From positions 1-23,452 of IMG/VR virus record IMGVR_UViG_3300017727_000167: a stretch of 23,452 nucleotides of DNA; one strand, written 5' to 3'. Numbering within the stretch: position 1 is the first letter of the stretch; each line of letters starts with the position of its first letter. Made by a program: the position numbers and the translations under genes. Origin of the DNA: a virus. The notes below the pieces were generated by a model that searched no databases, was not told the DNA's origin, and was given only the letters and a program-made list of their open reading frames with translations. Positions 1 to 7,736 of the stretch are shown here, one piece after another.

Positions 1-478
1 CAAATCTACCTTCTGCGTTTTCGATATAGTCGTGACCTACATTTTTATCAAATGAGATCGATAGAGCTTTAGTTAATATTTCTGGTATTGCTCCTTCTCC
101 GAGGTGTTTATCTTTTCCATCTATAATACCAATCGATTGCATAATTGCTAAATACACGGCTCTGTCTTTACACCACTTTTCAGTAGTCTGTAACAACCAT
201 GTCATATCAACCTCGACTGGATTGTCGAGTTCTTGAATCAATTTAACTACATCATTTGTTTCTGGTCTATTTGCGTATTGAGAAGATTGAAGCTCAATAT
301 CTAAAACCGAAGATGTCGGAAGTTTATTGAATTTTCCAATAAATTGTAAGAATAAGTCATATACTGGTTTATGCTCTTTTTCGAAGTATTCTTGTTTTAA
401 GTGAGGTAATGCTTTTCGGCAATAATCCTCATTTTGTACCAGTGTCTTTAGTATTATCGTCTGTATGTTTTCCTGCAT
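1..478 (-). CDS. 41: Replicative DNA helicase gp41, N-terminal part (runs off the left edge)
   Basis: This is a DnaB-type hexameric helicase that unwinds DNA ahead of the T4-type replisome. Only the first 159 codons are present and the gene continues beyond position 1, so the RecA-like ATPase domain is not visible. The start is the ATG at 478-476, giving MQENIQTIIL. The stretch GAIPEILTKALSISFD followed by VGHDY closely matches the T4 gp41 N-terminal domain (GAIPDIMRQALSISFD, VGHDW), and EYFE near residue 26 also matches. The first 50 bases overlap the preceding 113-residue gene in another frame; no later in-frame ATG precedes conserved sequence, so this start is favoured. As in T4 it lies downstream of uvsX. 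The helicase call is secure; the exact start is less so. Confidence 0.93.
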   Translation of the reverse strand, partial: MQENIQTIILKTLVQNEDYCRKALPHLKQEYFEKEHKPVYDLFLQFIGKFNKLPTSSVLDIELQSSQYANRPETNDVVKLIQELDNPVEVDMTWLLQTTEKWCKDRAVYLAIMQSIGIIDGKDKHLGEGAIPEILTKALSISFDKNVGHDYIENAEGRF

Positions 479-770
479 CTTTTGCTTTTGCGCTTTCTTG
501 AATTAAATCTGCTAATATATCTCCAATATAATGTTGGAACTCTGTAGACTCTTCTAAAATTTCTTCTAAGGTGTCTGGCTTTTCTTCCAACTTCCAATTA
601 AAATTTATAGGTAAAGAACCATCTTCAGTTGGCTCTTTGATTTGTACTTTGCCATAAGTAAAGATTACATCTGTGTATTTTCCTTTAAGAAGTTTAACTG
701 AATAAAATTGAGAATCTTCTTTAAATACTAGTTTGTAATCTTCATCTTCTTTATTCAGAATCGTTGTCAT
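429..770 (-). CDS. Conserved-looking acidic protein between uvsX and gene 41, unknown function
   Basis: The protein has 113 residues. The N-terminal two thirds look like a small beta-rich domain (YSVKLLKGKYTDVIFTYGKV). An acidic helical stretch follows (LEEILEESTEFQHYIGDILA), then a Lys/Asp/Thr-rich tail. No signal peptide or membrane segment is seen. Its ATG lies 20 bases inside the uvsX 3' end and its own 3' end overlaps gene 41 by 50 bases, so the three genes are translationally packed. In T4 the corresponding position holds gene 40, but I see no likeness to gp40 and do not transfer that name. Position suggests a role with UvsX or the helicase; that is inference only. Confidence 0.75.
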   Translation of the reverse strand: MTTILNKEDEDYKLVFKEDSQFYSVKLLKGKYTDVIFTYGKVQIKEPTEDGSLPINFNWKLEEKPDTLEEILEESTEFQHYIGDILADLIQESAKAKDAGKHTDDNTKDTGTK

Positions 771-1791
771 TACTTAATATCGAACCAGTTGCGATCTTAT
801 ATCTTTTAATTAACCAATCACTAAAATCGGTCTTTTCAATAATGTCTGCAAAAAATGCGTCATCACATTGCTTTTGTCGTACATTGCCACTTAGCTCTTC
901 GCCTGTTGTAGGATTGTTAGCTACATACCAACCGACTTTAGGCTTTAATACATATCCGCCTTCAAGAGCCGCATCAAGCAGACCAGAAGATTTGTTGATA
1001 CCACCTTCCCAAGTTACATTGATAGGAATCTTTGATTTCTCTTTTACAAAGCGAGACTTTTCTACATTAATAACAAAATCATATCCTGTTACTTCAGTAC
1101 CGGTCTTTTCTTGTCTACGACCAATAATCCAAATATTATCTGCCGAGTAATAGATTCCCGTACCGCCGGAAACAATCTGTTTAGGGAACAGGCCAATCTC
1201 TTGGTAAGTATGATTTACAGCCAATAATGGAATATCTCTTAATGTTAACATTGGAGTTATCATACGAAATAATCCTTTAAGAGCTTTAGCTCTAGACATA
1301 TCTGCTACACTCTTTGCGTTCAGCGCGTCATCAAGTTCTTTCTTAGATGCAATATTGCCAACTGAATCGATAATAACTACCACCTTATCTTTTCTTTCAA
1401 TTTGTTCTAGCTGATTGACAATATCAAACTTCAGTTCTTCAATGTTAGTAACTGGAGTGTGTAGAACTCTGGACGTGTCAATATCAAAGCTTTCGAAATA
1501 AGATTGCGGTGAACCAAACTCTGAATCATAGAACAATAAGACAGAATCTTTATGCTTCTTTAAATATGCTGATGCCATCAACAATGCAAAGGATGTTTTG
1601 AAATGTTTACTTGGACCGGCCAAGACTGTAAGACCTGATGATAATCCACCATCAAGTGAACCAGATAGCGCGACATTAATCATGCCAACTGGTGTGGAAA
1701 CAAACTCTTTTTCATCAAAGAGCTTTGATTCGGATAGAATCGATACGCCTTTTACCTTTGACGTTTTTTGTAATTTTTCTAATAGGCTCAT
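751..1791 (-). CDS. uvsX: UvsX, RecA-like recombinase
   Basis: UvsX forms ATP-dependent filaments on single-stranded DNA and drives strand exchange for recombination-dependent replication and repair. The Walker A motif is GPSKHFKTS (residues 59-67; T4 has GPSKSFKSN) and the Walker B region is KVVVIIDSVGN (136-146). LFYDSEFG, HTPV, AINHTY-like (AVNHTYQEIG), GGTG and NVEKSRFVKEKSK all match T4 UvsX. The length of 346 residues is shorter than T4 (391), mostly through a reduced acidic C-terminal tail. A GAAAGAG ribosome-binding stretch lies just upstream of the ATG, and a perfect sigma70-like promoter (TTGACA-17-TATAAT) lies 30 to 60 bases upstream. It heads the uvsX - unknown - 41 unit. Confidence 0.97.
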   Translation of the reverse strand: MSLLEKLQKTSKVKGVSILSESKLFDEKEFVSTPVGMINVALSGSLDGGLSSGLTVLAGPSKHFKTSFALLMASAYLKKHKDSVLLFYDSEFGSPQSYFESFDIDTSRVLHTPVTNIEELKFDIVNQLEQIERKDKVVVIIDSVGNIASKKELDDALNAKSVADMSRAKALKGLFRMITPMLTLRDIPLLAVNHTYQEIGLFPKQIVSGGTGIYYSADNIWIIGRRQEKTGTEVTGYDFVINVEKSRFVKEKSKIPINVTWEGGINKSSGLLDAALEGGYVLKPKVGWYVANNPTTGEELSGNVRQKQCDDAFFADIIEKTDFSDWLIKRYKIATGSILSNDNDSE

Positions 1792-1821
1792 AGTTACTCT
1801 TTCTCTTTTTTTATACTACTC

Positions 1822-1850
1822 ATTATATAATATACTGACGTGGATGTCAA
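1822..1850 (-). promoter_or_regulatory. Consensus sigma70-type promoter for uvsX
   Basis: TTGACA (1850-1845), a 17-base spacer and TATAAT (1827-1822) form a perfect bacterial housekeeping promoter on the minus strand. The -35 box lies within the last codons of the methyltransferase gene. The predicted start point near 1815 leaves about 24 bases of leader before the uvsX ATG. Confidence 0.9.
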
Positions 1851-3061
1851 TTAATAAAACTGTCTAAACTTGCAGTAGCTTCAGCAAATTCACGACTTCT
1901 GTTTAAATTGTTTTGTCGAACAAACTCAGAATGAATAACATCAAGTTTACCATCAAGATAATCTTTAACACTCTGTGCCATATCTGTAGCAGTTGTTACG
2001 GGAACATTCTGACAAATCATATTTAAATTTTTCAATCCGCCCTGTAACTCAAAGTCACTTGGCATCTTCATAATAGATAGGGCTTCACGTATTGTAATAT
2101 ACCTATCTTCGTCGGGGTGTGCTAATTGTTTAGCAAAGTGACCAACGAATGCTGATGTGTGGCCTTTACCTAGTTCAACGCATCGCCTCATTATATTACC
2201 ACCACCTTTTAATTTGTGATACATTCTCATTGCAGAAGCTGCTGGTTTTTCTAATCCCTTTTCAGCAAACCATTCTGATGCTTGTTTAAATCCATTTACA
2301 CCACGATTGTCTTCTACCCAATTAATAGGATTTGTTGACTTCTTAAGTTTCTTATAAAATTCTTGGTGAGTAATTCCACCTTCCATTTCTTCAAGTACAT
2401 ATCGATACCAAGGGTCTTCACTTGGCTTTGTTTTATTGACGACTTCATTCATAGGGTCATCATCTGAAACAAATGCGTTGCGTATACATTCTTCAATAGG
2501 TTCTTTTTCTCTACTAAAGTAAGGAAGCTGCGGACAATGTTTATCATTCCAAAAGAAGTAAAACGATCGATTACGTACTTGACCTAGTCCGTGAAGAGTT
2601 GATTTTGTCTTATAAACAGTAAATGTATATCCAAACTTTTCTCCAATACGACGTAGCTTTTCTACTACGGGTTTACCCATATTTCCATAAAGACCAGGAG
2701 CATTCTCACCCCATAGTACCTTCGGACGTAGTTCTTTAAGAACGTGTGTGGATGATTCTAACATCCAGTCATTTGCCGCATTATCTGCAGAGGCTGAAGT
2801 ATTCAACATTGAAAGACCAGCACAAGGGCAAACTGAATTGACAACATCAACGTGTTTAACGTATTGCATGTTTTGATTATCTTCGTCTAGTAGATAATAT
2901 GGAACGGTGTTATCATAATAATTTAATAGTTGAGAATCATTTGCTTTAAATCCACTATAGGATAAAATGTATTCTGGCTTTTTACCAAATGCATTTTGCA
3001 TTGCGATTGTTTCACCACCAATAAGTGGTATGATTGAGGCATATGTATAATCTTTAGGCAT
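1847..3061 (-). CDS. DNA cytosine C5-methyltransferase homologue with atypical cofactor motif
   Basis: Most C5-MTase motifs are present: motif IV with the nucleophile (CPCAGLS, Cys80), motif VI (GENAPGL, Glu119-Asn120), motif VIII (QVRNR, 161-165), motif IX (RYITIREALSIMKMPSDF, 320-337) and motif X (QNVPVTTATDMA, 351-362). The fold and cytosine chemistry are therefore well supported. Motif I is odd. Where the family has DLFAGxGG, this protein has SIIPLIGG (9-16), lacking the F-x-G part, and the acidic residues that normally follow (as in SEID) are replaced by SYSG. The length of 404 residues is normal, with a long variable region at about 170-315. The ATG overlaps the cytidylyltransferase stop by 8 bases. 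It is the last gene of the putative hypermodification string. It may methylate residual cytosines, or use a changed cofactor or substrate. Confidence 0.88.
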   Translation of the reverse strand: MPKDYTYASIIPLIGGETIAMQNAFGKKPEYILSYSGFKANDSQLLNYYDNTVPYYLLDEDNQNMQYVKHVDVVNSVCPCAGLSMLNTSASADNAANDWMLESSTHVLKELRPKVLWGENAPGLYGNMGKPVVEKLRRIGEKFGYTFTVYKTKSTLHGLGQVRNRSFYFFWNDKHCPQLPYFSREKEPIEECIRNAFVSDDDPMNEVVNKTKPSEDPWYRYVLEEMEGGITHQEFYKKLKKSTNPINWVEDNRGVNGFKQASEWFAEKGLEKPAASAMRMYHKLKGGGNIMRRCVELGKGHTSAFVGHFAKQLAHPDEDRYITIREALSIMKMPSDFELQGGLKNLNMICQNVPVTTATDMAQSVKDYLDGKLDVIHSEFVRQNNLNRSREFAEATASLDSFIN

Positions 3062-3467
3062 TGGTCACTCTTTCTCTTAATTCACTTGTGGAAAAGGAAT
3101 GTCTGCGTTTATTATAATGAATATTACAAAGTCCTTTTCCAGTGTGCTCTTTGTCTTTATATTCTTCACCAACAATTCTAATGTCGGGGTTTATTGTTAA
3201 AATCATATCGATCAAATCTTGTTCACTTTCAAATGGTATTACTTCGTCAACATATTGACAAGAAGAAACTTGAATGTATCGTTCGAACACCGATTGAACT
3301 GGTCTATTTTTTGAATCTGGTCTATCTTTTGTCGGGTCTACTAACAATCCAACTACAAGATAATCACAAAGTGACTTAGCTTCTTTTAGCATAACTATAT
3401 GACCCGAATGAAATAAATCAAAGGTAGATGCAGTTAGTCCTACTTTTCGTTTTTCACTTTCTCGCAT
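3054..3467 (-). CDS. Cytidylyltransferase-like nucleotidyltransferase (TagD/GCT family)
   Basis: The family couples a phosphorylated small molecule to CTP (for example glycerol-3-phosphate to CDP-glycerol) with release of pyrophosphate. Visible signatures are TASTFDLFHSGH, holding the HxGH motif, then GLLVDPTKDRP and, near the end, RRHSFSTSELRERV, matching the ISTTxxR-type motif. I chose the ATG at 3467 (MRESEKRKVGL), which has a good Shine-Dalgarno AAAGGA 4 bases upstream. An ATG at 3503 would add 12 residues but overlaps the upstream gene by 64 bases. The product is 137 residues, normal for single-domain GCT enzymes. It sits directly after the HAD-kinase gene, suggesting a phosphorylate-then-activate pathway. 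The real substrate (polyol, amino alcohol or sugar phosphate) cannot be read from sequence. Confidence 0.88.
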   Translation of the reverse strand: MRESEKRKVGLTASTFDLFHSGHIVMLKEAKSLCDYLVVGLLVDPTKDRPDSKNRPVQSVFERYIQVSSCQYVDEVIPFESEQDLIDMILTINPDIRIVGEEYKDKEHTGKGLCNIHYNKRRHSFSTSELRERVTNA

Positions 3468-4528
3468 AATTCCTTTATTAAATTTAAAATTTTCAATTGC
3501 CAATCTTTATTGGCATAGGGGTACATTCTGCAAAGATTTGCGATTGCGTGTACCTGTATTGTCTTTATATTTATGCCTTGATAAAGATGATTTTTTACAA
3601 GGTTTCTTTCAATAACTCGAGGGTTTATAATTTCTCTTTTAAGAGCGTATGACGCATAGTACTTTGAAAAGTCAATAACCCAAGAAGAATATAAACCAGG
3701 TTCTTGAATAGGGTCAATAAAGTAAACTTCATCGCCATAGCTATCACTCATAATATTTTCAAATGAGGCATCGCCATGACCAAATGTATATGGAGTATTT
3801 GGATATTCTTTTCTCATACGCTTATCAAGAAAATCATCTAACTCTTTGTTATCTATTCTGCCTTTACATCTTTCCATATAGTCTCTATAAAGAGCAACTT
3901 GCATTTTTGGTTCTTGATAACCTTCAAGCGGTACTCGACCATCAAACTTCATAATTTTTTGTAAGATAGCATCAATACTACCATAATAGTCTGAACCATA
4001 CGGGTGAAGTCTTTCCATTCTAATTGTATTACCAATTACGGAACGAATCTTTGGTACTTTAAATCCTCGGTCTTCTGCTGCTTCATACCATTCAATTACT
4101 TTACCTGGATATTCGTTGTGAACTTTTACCACATCGCCTGATGCATTATCAATATAAACTCTGTCACCACTCCAGCCCTCAAGCTCTTCTTGTCCAAAAG
4201 ACTTTACAAAATCATCTGGTGTTATACCTTTGTCATCAATGTAATAGAGTCCTAGCTTTTTCTGAAAACACAATGAAGTATATTTTACTAAATTGTTATC
4301 TAACCAGTCTTCAATTTGTGGTCGGTATGTTTTTTCTGCCTCTTCTCGATTTTTGCATGAGAGTGTACCTCGTGCAGTTACTATATGAATATCCCACCCT
4401 TTATTATAAAGGTTGTTTAGTTTATCAATCAAAGGTCGATTGGGTAATGCATTATACCAATCACGCTTTTTAGTAAACGCAATCGTATCATCAAAATCTA
4501 CCACTAATGTTTCTTCCCATTTAGCCAT
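3440..4528 (-). CDS. Fusion of HAD-family phosphatase and aminoglycoside/choline-kinase-like kinase
   Basis: This is a two-domain protein of 362 residues. Residues 1 to about 115 form a small HAD hydrolase: VVDFDDT (nucleophile Asp11, Asp13), the motif II Thr in IVTARG (Thr51) and YYIDDKG (Asp98-Asp99). Residues from about 120 to 362 form an APH/choline-kinase-like fold: a lysine in DVVKVH, the catalytic loop FGHGDASFENI (His251, Asp253, Asn258) and the metal-binding YFIDPI (Asp272). Catalytic residues of both halves look intact. It overlaps both neighbours (the glycosyltransferase-like gene by 8 bases, the cytidylyltransferase by 28). Known gene pairs such as licA-licC join this kinase type to a cytidylyltransferase in surface-glycan biosynthesis. 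Here the neighbouring hydroxymethylase suggests DNA decoration instead; that is inference. Confidence 0.85.
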   Translation of the reverse strand: MAKWEETLVVDFDDTIAFTKKRDWYNALPNRPLIDKLNNLYNKGWDIHIVTARGTLSCKNREEAEKTYRPQIEDWLDNNLVKYTSLCFQKKLGLYYIDDKGITPDDFVKSFGQEELEGWSGDRVYIDNASGDVVKVHNEYPGKVIEWYEAAEDRGFKVPKIRSVIGNTIRMERLHPYGSDYYGSIDAILQKIMKFDGRVPLEGYQEPKMQVALYRDYMERCKGRIDNKELDDFLDKRMRKEYPNTPYTFGHGDASFENIMSDSYGDEVYFIDPIQEPGLYSSWVIDFSKYYASYALKREIINPRVIERNLVKNHLYQGINIKTIQVHAIANLCRMYPYANKDWQLKILNLIKELCEKVKNEK

Positions 4529-5747
4529 ATTGTTTCATTATCTCTCTAAGTGTTGTCATTGCTATTCCATTTAATCTTGTACCATCATAATACGACAATT
4601 TTAACATATTGTCAAGAAGATTCTTTTTATGCATATATTCTGTATGGTCATTTTCTAATAGTTCAATTTTATCGTGGAGGTCTTTTGAGTCTTTAATTCT
4701 AAAAAAGTCGTCAACATTTAAGTGGTCTTCTGAATCATAGTCTGGGTGAAGAAACGGAATAATTCCATAATGTGCCATTTCCCAAAACTTAGCGGTTGCC
4801 CAACCTTTTTTGATTGGAATACAAAAAGTATATTTAACTCTTTCCAACATTGATTGAAGCTCATTAAATTTTTTAGGTCCTTTAAAGCGAGGGTCTTCAT
4901 TTATTCTTTTTGCTTTAAAGTTCCACTTACCATAAATGTCTACATCTTGAACGTGGTCAAGAACATAGTGTTTTAAATCTTTATATCGTGATGGGTTACC
5001 TTCATTACAAACAACCATCATTTTAATATCTTTTTCAACTCGATCAAGAAAACGCATTATTCCTTGAGATTCTTGTTTACCGATGAGAAAGGTTGTTTCT
5101 ACTTCAGAGTATATTGCTTCAATTTTAGTTACGACTTTTGTTGTATCTTTATAAGACTTTTGGTGTTTAAATTCTATAGTTTCATCATATTGACTTAATA
5201 CAACCTTTGGCGGGTTAAATAAGTCATACATTGAGCCTGGCCATAATCTTGGGTCATTTAAAATAAATGCGTGTGGTATATTTGTTTTGTTTAAAAATTC
5301 CATGTATGGACCAGTGTATGTGTTATGACAACATAGTGGTTTTGCTAATACACCTTCTGACTTATACGTCTTTCCGACAACATTGTGTTGGCCCGCAAAT
5401 CCTACCATAAACAATCCGCAATCTATTTTAGGAAGGTTAGGCAAAATCTTCTCATTCATAAAAGTAATACGATGAGAACAGTTTTCTTTATATTTTGGAT
5501 TGGCCGCATTCCATTGCGAGAAACCATCCATCAAATCATATACATTACCGTGTTTATTAATTTTAGCTCTGTGAGAAGGGTGAAGCCTGCAATAGTCAGA
5601 TGCACCAACTATATAGAAGTTTTGTTTAGGGTTCTTATGAAACAAATTTTCATAAAACACTGGAGCGTCAATGTCTCCGCCATGAGCACCCCATTTCGTT
5701 GAGTCAAATAAAATTGACTTGCCTATTTTTCCTATTGCTATATTCAT
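4521..5747 (-). CDS. GT-B glycosyltransferase resembling T4 DNA beta-glucosyltransferase
   Basis: The protein has 408 residues. Likeness to T4 beta-GT, judged by eye, is spread along the chain. The start MNIAIGKIG matches MKIAIINMG. FILNDPRLWP (161-170) matches LFTDIRLPF, whose Asp100 is the proposed catalytic base of beta-GT. VDIYGKW (269-275) matches IEFFGN. ATAKFWEMAHYGIIPFLHPD (317-336) matches ITLRVWETMASDAVMLIDEE, keeping the Glu that contacts the donor ribose (Glu323) while Lys320 replaces Arg. The role would be transferring a sugar or other group from an activated nucleotide to 5-hydroxymethylcytosine in phage DNA. The gene lies in the same overlapping string as dCMP hydroxymethylase. 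It could instead modify a glycan; identity is low and no donor is proven. Confidence 0.72.
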   Translation of the reverse strand: MNIAIGKIGKSILFDSTKWGAHGGDIDAPVFYENLFHKNPKQNFYIVGASDYCRLHPSHRAKINKHGNVYDLMDGFSQWNAANPKYKENCSHRITFMNEKILPNLPKIDCGLFMVGFAGQHNVVGKTYKSEGVLAKPLCCHNTYTGPYMEFLNKTNIPHAFILNDPRLWPGSMYDLFNPPKVVLSQYDETIEFKHQKSYKDTTKVVTKIEAIYSEVETTFLIGKQESQGIMRFLDRVEKDIKMMVVCNEGNPSRYKDLKHYVLDHVQDVDIYGKWNFKAKRINEDPRFKGPKKFNELQSMLERVKYTFCIPIKKGWATAKFWEMAHYGIIPFLHPDYDSEDHLNVDDFFRIKDSKDLHDKIELLENDHTEYMHKKNLLDNMLKLSYYDGTRLNGIAMTTLREIMKQYG

Positions 5748-5950
5748 TGTAATAAACTTGCCACGTACGCCAACACAAATAGTAAACTAATAAGTATTGC
5801 GTATAAAAGCATTGATTGCCAAAAGTCTACATTTTTCCAAAAAGTCATTGATCCGTACGAGGCGGATTGTGTAATACTGCTTTTTATTCGTTTGTTTTGT
5901 TTATCAACCATCTGTCCTGGTTTACGTTCTCTAGTTTTCCAATTTGCCAT
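5744..5950 (-). CDS. Small C-terminally anchored membrane protein
   Basis: The protein has 68 residues. The first 45 are polar and basic, and the end (SMLLYAILISLLFVLAYVAS) is one strong membrane segment, so it is probably tail-anchored with a cytoplasmic N terminus. Its TGA overlaps the next gene's ATG in an ATGA junction, and its start lies 20 bases inside a 52-residue gene. The family is not recognised. Confidence 0.65.
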   Translation of the reverse strand: MANWKTRERKPGQMVDKQNKRIKSSITQSASYGSMTFWKNVDFWQSMLLYAILISLLFVLAYVASLLQ

Positions 5951-6089
5951 ATTCTCTTACTCTTATGCCATCTTTATTTATGTAGTCTTTTACTGGCACT
6001 CTTAGTTTTTTCTTACCACTTTTGACATCAGCTTCGAACTGAGCAGTTTTTTCTTCAAATATTTCTTTAATGCGTTCTTTAATGCTCAT
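5931..6089 (-). CDS. Small basic protein, 52 residues, unknown
   Basis: The ATG at 6089 opens a frame to a TAG at 5933-5931, giving MSIKERIKEIFEEKTAQFEA and then a Lys-rich middle and the end IRVREYGKLEN. It fills the otherwise empty gap between dCMP deaminase and the small membrane protein. It overlaps the deaminase stop by 11 bases and the next start by 20, the same overlap style as its neighbours. The composition (amphipathic helix, then a basic stretch) looks protein-like. No family or function is recognised. Confidence 0.65.
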   Translation of the reverse strand: MSIKERIKEIFEEKTAQFEADVKSGKKKLRVPVKDYINKDGIRVREYGKLEN

Positions 6090-6642
6090 GTACTTCTGAC
6101 CCGTGGTTTTTATCTCTTAAGTTATAATGGTCTTCGGCCATGTATTGATTTTGCTGATAACTATTACCAGAATAGTTTTCTTCATAATTTAATCCTGGCC
6201 ATGACATCAAATATTCTGTTACGTCTATGTTTGTCATTTCCATAAACTTTTTAGCATGGTTACAACCGGCTTTCCATGTACCACCTTCAAGTTCAATGTT
6301 AGGCATTACAACTCTGGATACTCCAGTTTGAACCAGTCCTTTCCAGCAATCTTCACATGTAGGTAATCCCCAAATATAAATGGTAGAACCTTTTAACTTA
6401 ACTCCATGTTCAACAGCATTATAGATCATATTCATTTCGCCATGAACCATAAGCTTGAGTTTTCGCTCTCTGTCATTCAACCTATTTTCGGTATCATTAA
6501 TACCTTTAGGAAATCCATTATAGCCAGTGGCAATAATTTTTTTATCCATAACAGCAATAGACCCAACCTGTGTCGAGGGGTCTTTAGACCAAGAAGCAAC
6601 TTCTCTAGCCATTCTTATAAATCTAATATCCCACTTATCCAT
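6079..6642 (-). CDS. cd: dCMP deaminase
   Basis: This zinc enzyme deaminates dCMP to dUMP, feeding dTMP synthesis and setting the balance between C and T precursors. Zinc-site motifs are MVHGEMN (the HxE motif with the catalytic Glu) and LPTCEDCWKGLVQTG (CxxC). DPSTQVGSIAVMDKKIIATG and YNGFPKGI are typical of the family. The ATG at 6642 is preferred over the TTG at 6645, giving 187 residues (T4 Cd has 193). It overlaps the hydroxymethylase stop by 8 bases. The last 35 residues are Asn/Tyr/Gln-rich and unlike the core domain. Together with gp42 it competes for dCMP, as in T4. Confidence 0.95.
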   Translation of the reverse strand: MDKWDIRFIRMAREVASWSKDPSTQVGSIAVMDKKIIATGYNGFPKGINDTENRLNDRERKLKLMVHGEMNMIYNAVEHGVKLKGSTIYIWGLPTCEDCWKGLVQTGVSRVVMPNIELEGGTWKAGCNHAKKFMEMTNIDVTEYLMSWPGLNYEENYSGNSYQQNQYMAEDHYNLRDKNHGSEVHEH

Positions 6643-7402
6643 CAAAATTAAACTCTGGTTGTTCTTCTAATTCTTTTCTTCGAGCTTCTTGTACTTCTTT
6701 TTGAATACTCTCGATTTGCTTTGTTATCTCTGCAGCAAAGCTATCTTCCCATTCTCTAATCAGATCAAAGTGTCTTTCATAAACATGAAGTGAACCAACA
6801 TTCCAATAGATAGAACCAACCTCAATCGAAAGGTCATTTGCTAGCTTTTTACTAACATACTCCTGCCATGCATAATCATTGTTGAATCCAAAGATAACAT
6901 CATTAGACCTCATATAAACTGATGTTACTAATTTATTATCTCTAATAAAATATTGAACATTGTTTGTACAAATAAAATCGCTCATACCAGAAACAAATGC
7001 ATCTGTGTGCATGCTTGGTCGAGTGTAAATCATATTAGCTCTACGAGACTCAGGGTTACTTTTGAGTTCTTTAAGAACATTATCATATTGAGAATAGTTG
7101 TTTTCACCAAATACAAGGTAGCCATAATTAGAATTAATTTGGCCATTGTCACTTGATACTGATTCCCATATAGGAGGTGTTTTACCTGGTATGTCTTTTA
7201 CATATAAAGATTGACTTTCATACCATTCGAGTTCTCGAGCAACATATTCATCATTTCGTTTACCGAAAATAGTTGGCTCTGTTACTTCAAAACCTGCGTT
7301 AATTACCTCAAGAGTTTTTACACCAGTTTTGTCCGTAACAAACTCTTCGTTATTGAGTCTGTATACAAACTCATCTCTCATATCGTCATTATTCTGATAC
7401 AT
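6635..7402 (-). CDS. 42: Deoxycytidylate 5-hydroxymethylase (T4 gp42 homologue)
   Basis: The enzyme transfers a hydroxymethyl group from methylene-tetrahydrofolate to dCMP, making hm-dCMP, the precursor of hydroxymethylcytosine DNA. It belongs to the thymidylate synthase fold but is diagnosed as gp42 by TDKTGVKT, YVKDIPGKTPPIWE, INSNYGY, RRANMIYTRPSM, the active-site GMSDFICTNNVQY (Cys145) and FGFNNDYAWQ (Asp176, where thymidylate synthases have Asn). All line up with T4 gp42. The length of 255 residues is close to T4 (246), with a charged Glu/Arg/Lys helix at the C terminus. It lies between the DUF1599-like gene and dCMP deaminase. Partner enzymes expected from T4 (hm-dCMP kinase gp1, dCTPase gp56) are not in this window. 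Confidence 0.95.
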   Translation of the reverse strand: MYQNNDDMRDEFVYRLNNEEFVTDKTGVKTLEVINAGFEVTEPTIFGKRNDEYVARELEWYESQSLYVKDIPGKTPPIWESVSSDNGQINSNYGYLVFGENNYSQYDNVLKELKSNPESRRANMIYTRPSMHTDAFVSGMSDFICTNNVQYFIRDNKLVTSVYMRSNDVIFGFNNDYAWQEYVSKKLANDLSIEVGSIYWNVGSLHVYERHFDLIREWEDSFAAEITKQIESIQKEVQEARRKELEEQPEFNFDG

Positions 7403-7736
7403 TTTTTATTTCTCTGTTTAAAAAATCTTTTGAACCATCTTGTCCATCAATGCCATTACGACAATAAGCTGCAATAAAAGAACTATAATTAATTAGGTCT
7501 TTTGCCGAGTCTTCAATAGACTCAAAATTTTGTTTATAATTAGGGTCTGACTCCATAGCTTCAATAACTGAATACATGCGGAGGACTTTTGCGTAGACAA
7601 TATCTAATATTGTAAGAACTCCACGAGGATAATAATCCGCCTGTTTGATTCTTGATTTATCATTTTGATAATCGTTTGATTTTTTAATTTGTAGTTCGGC
7701 ACATTCTTTTAGTACCTTTAATGATTCTTTATCCAT
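7389..7736 (-). CDS. DUF1599/Nmad1-like protein (nucleotide modification associated)
   Basis: The protein has 115 helical residues. The pattern KKSNDYQN...IKQADYYPRGVLTILDIVYAKVLR (taken in two parts, residues about 18-53) recalls the DUF1599 or Nmad1 family, found in phages and predicted to act with modified or metabolised nucleotides. The match is from memory of the motif and is moderate. It lies just before the dCMP hydroxymethylase gene, whose start overlaps its 3' end by 14 bases. Its promoter (7744-7772) sits inside the end of the upstream gene and predicts transcription starting at the ATG. The biochemical activity is not established. Confidence 0.7.
   Translation of the reverse strand: MDKESLKVLKECAELQIKKSNDYQNDKSRIKQADYYPRGVLTILDIVYAKVLRMYSVIEAMESDPNYKQNFESIEDSAKDLINYSSFIAAYCRNGIDGQDGSKDFLNREIKNVSE

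Noticed and set aside
764-1867. Plus-strand open frames opposite uvsX (and similar ones throughout the window)
   Set aside because: They are mirror frames of clear minus-strand genes, with Ser/Leu/Phe-rich shadow composition. No plus-strand promoter or recognisable domain was seen.
6635-7402. Thymidylate synthase
   Set aside because: The active site ICTNNVQY and the Asp in NNDYAWQ match gp42 dCMP hydroxymethylase, where thymidylate synthases have PCHxxxQF and Asn.
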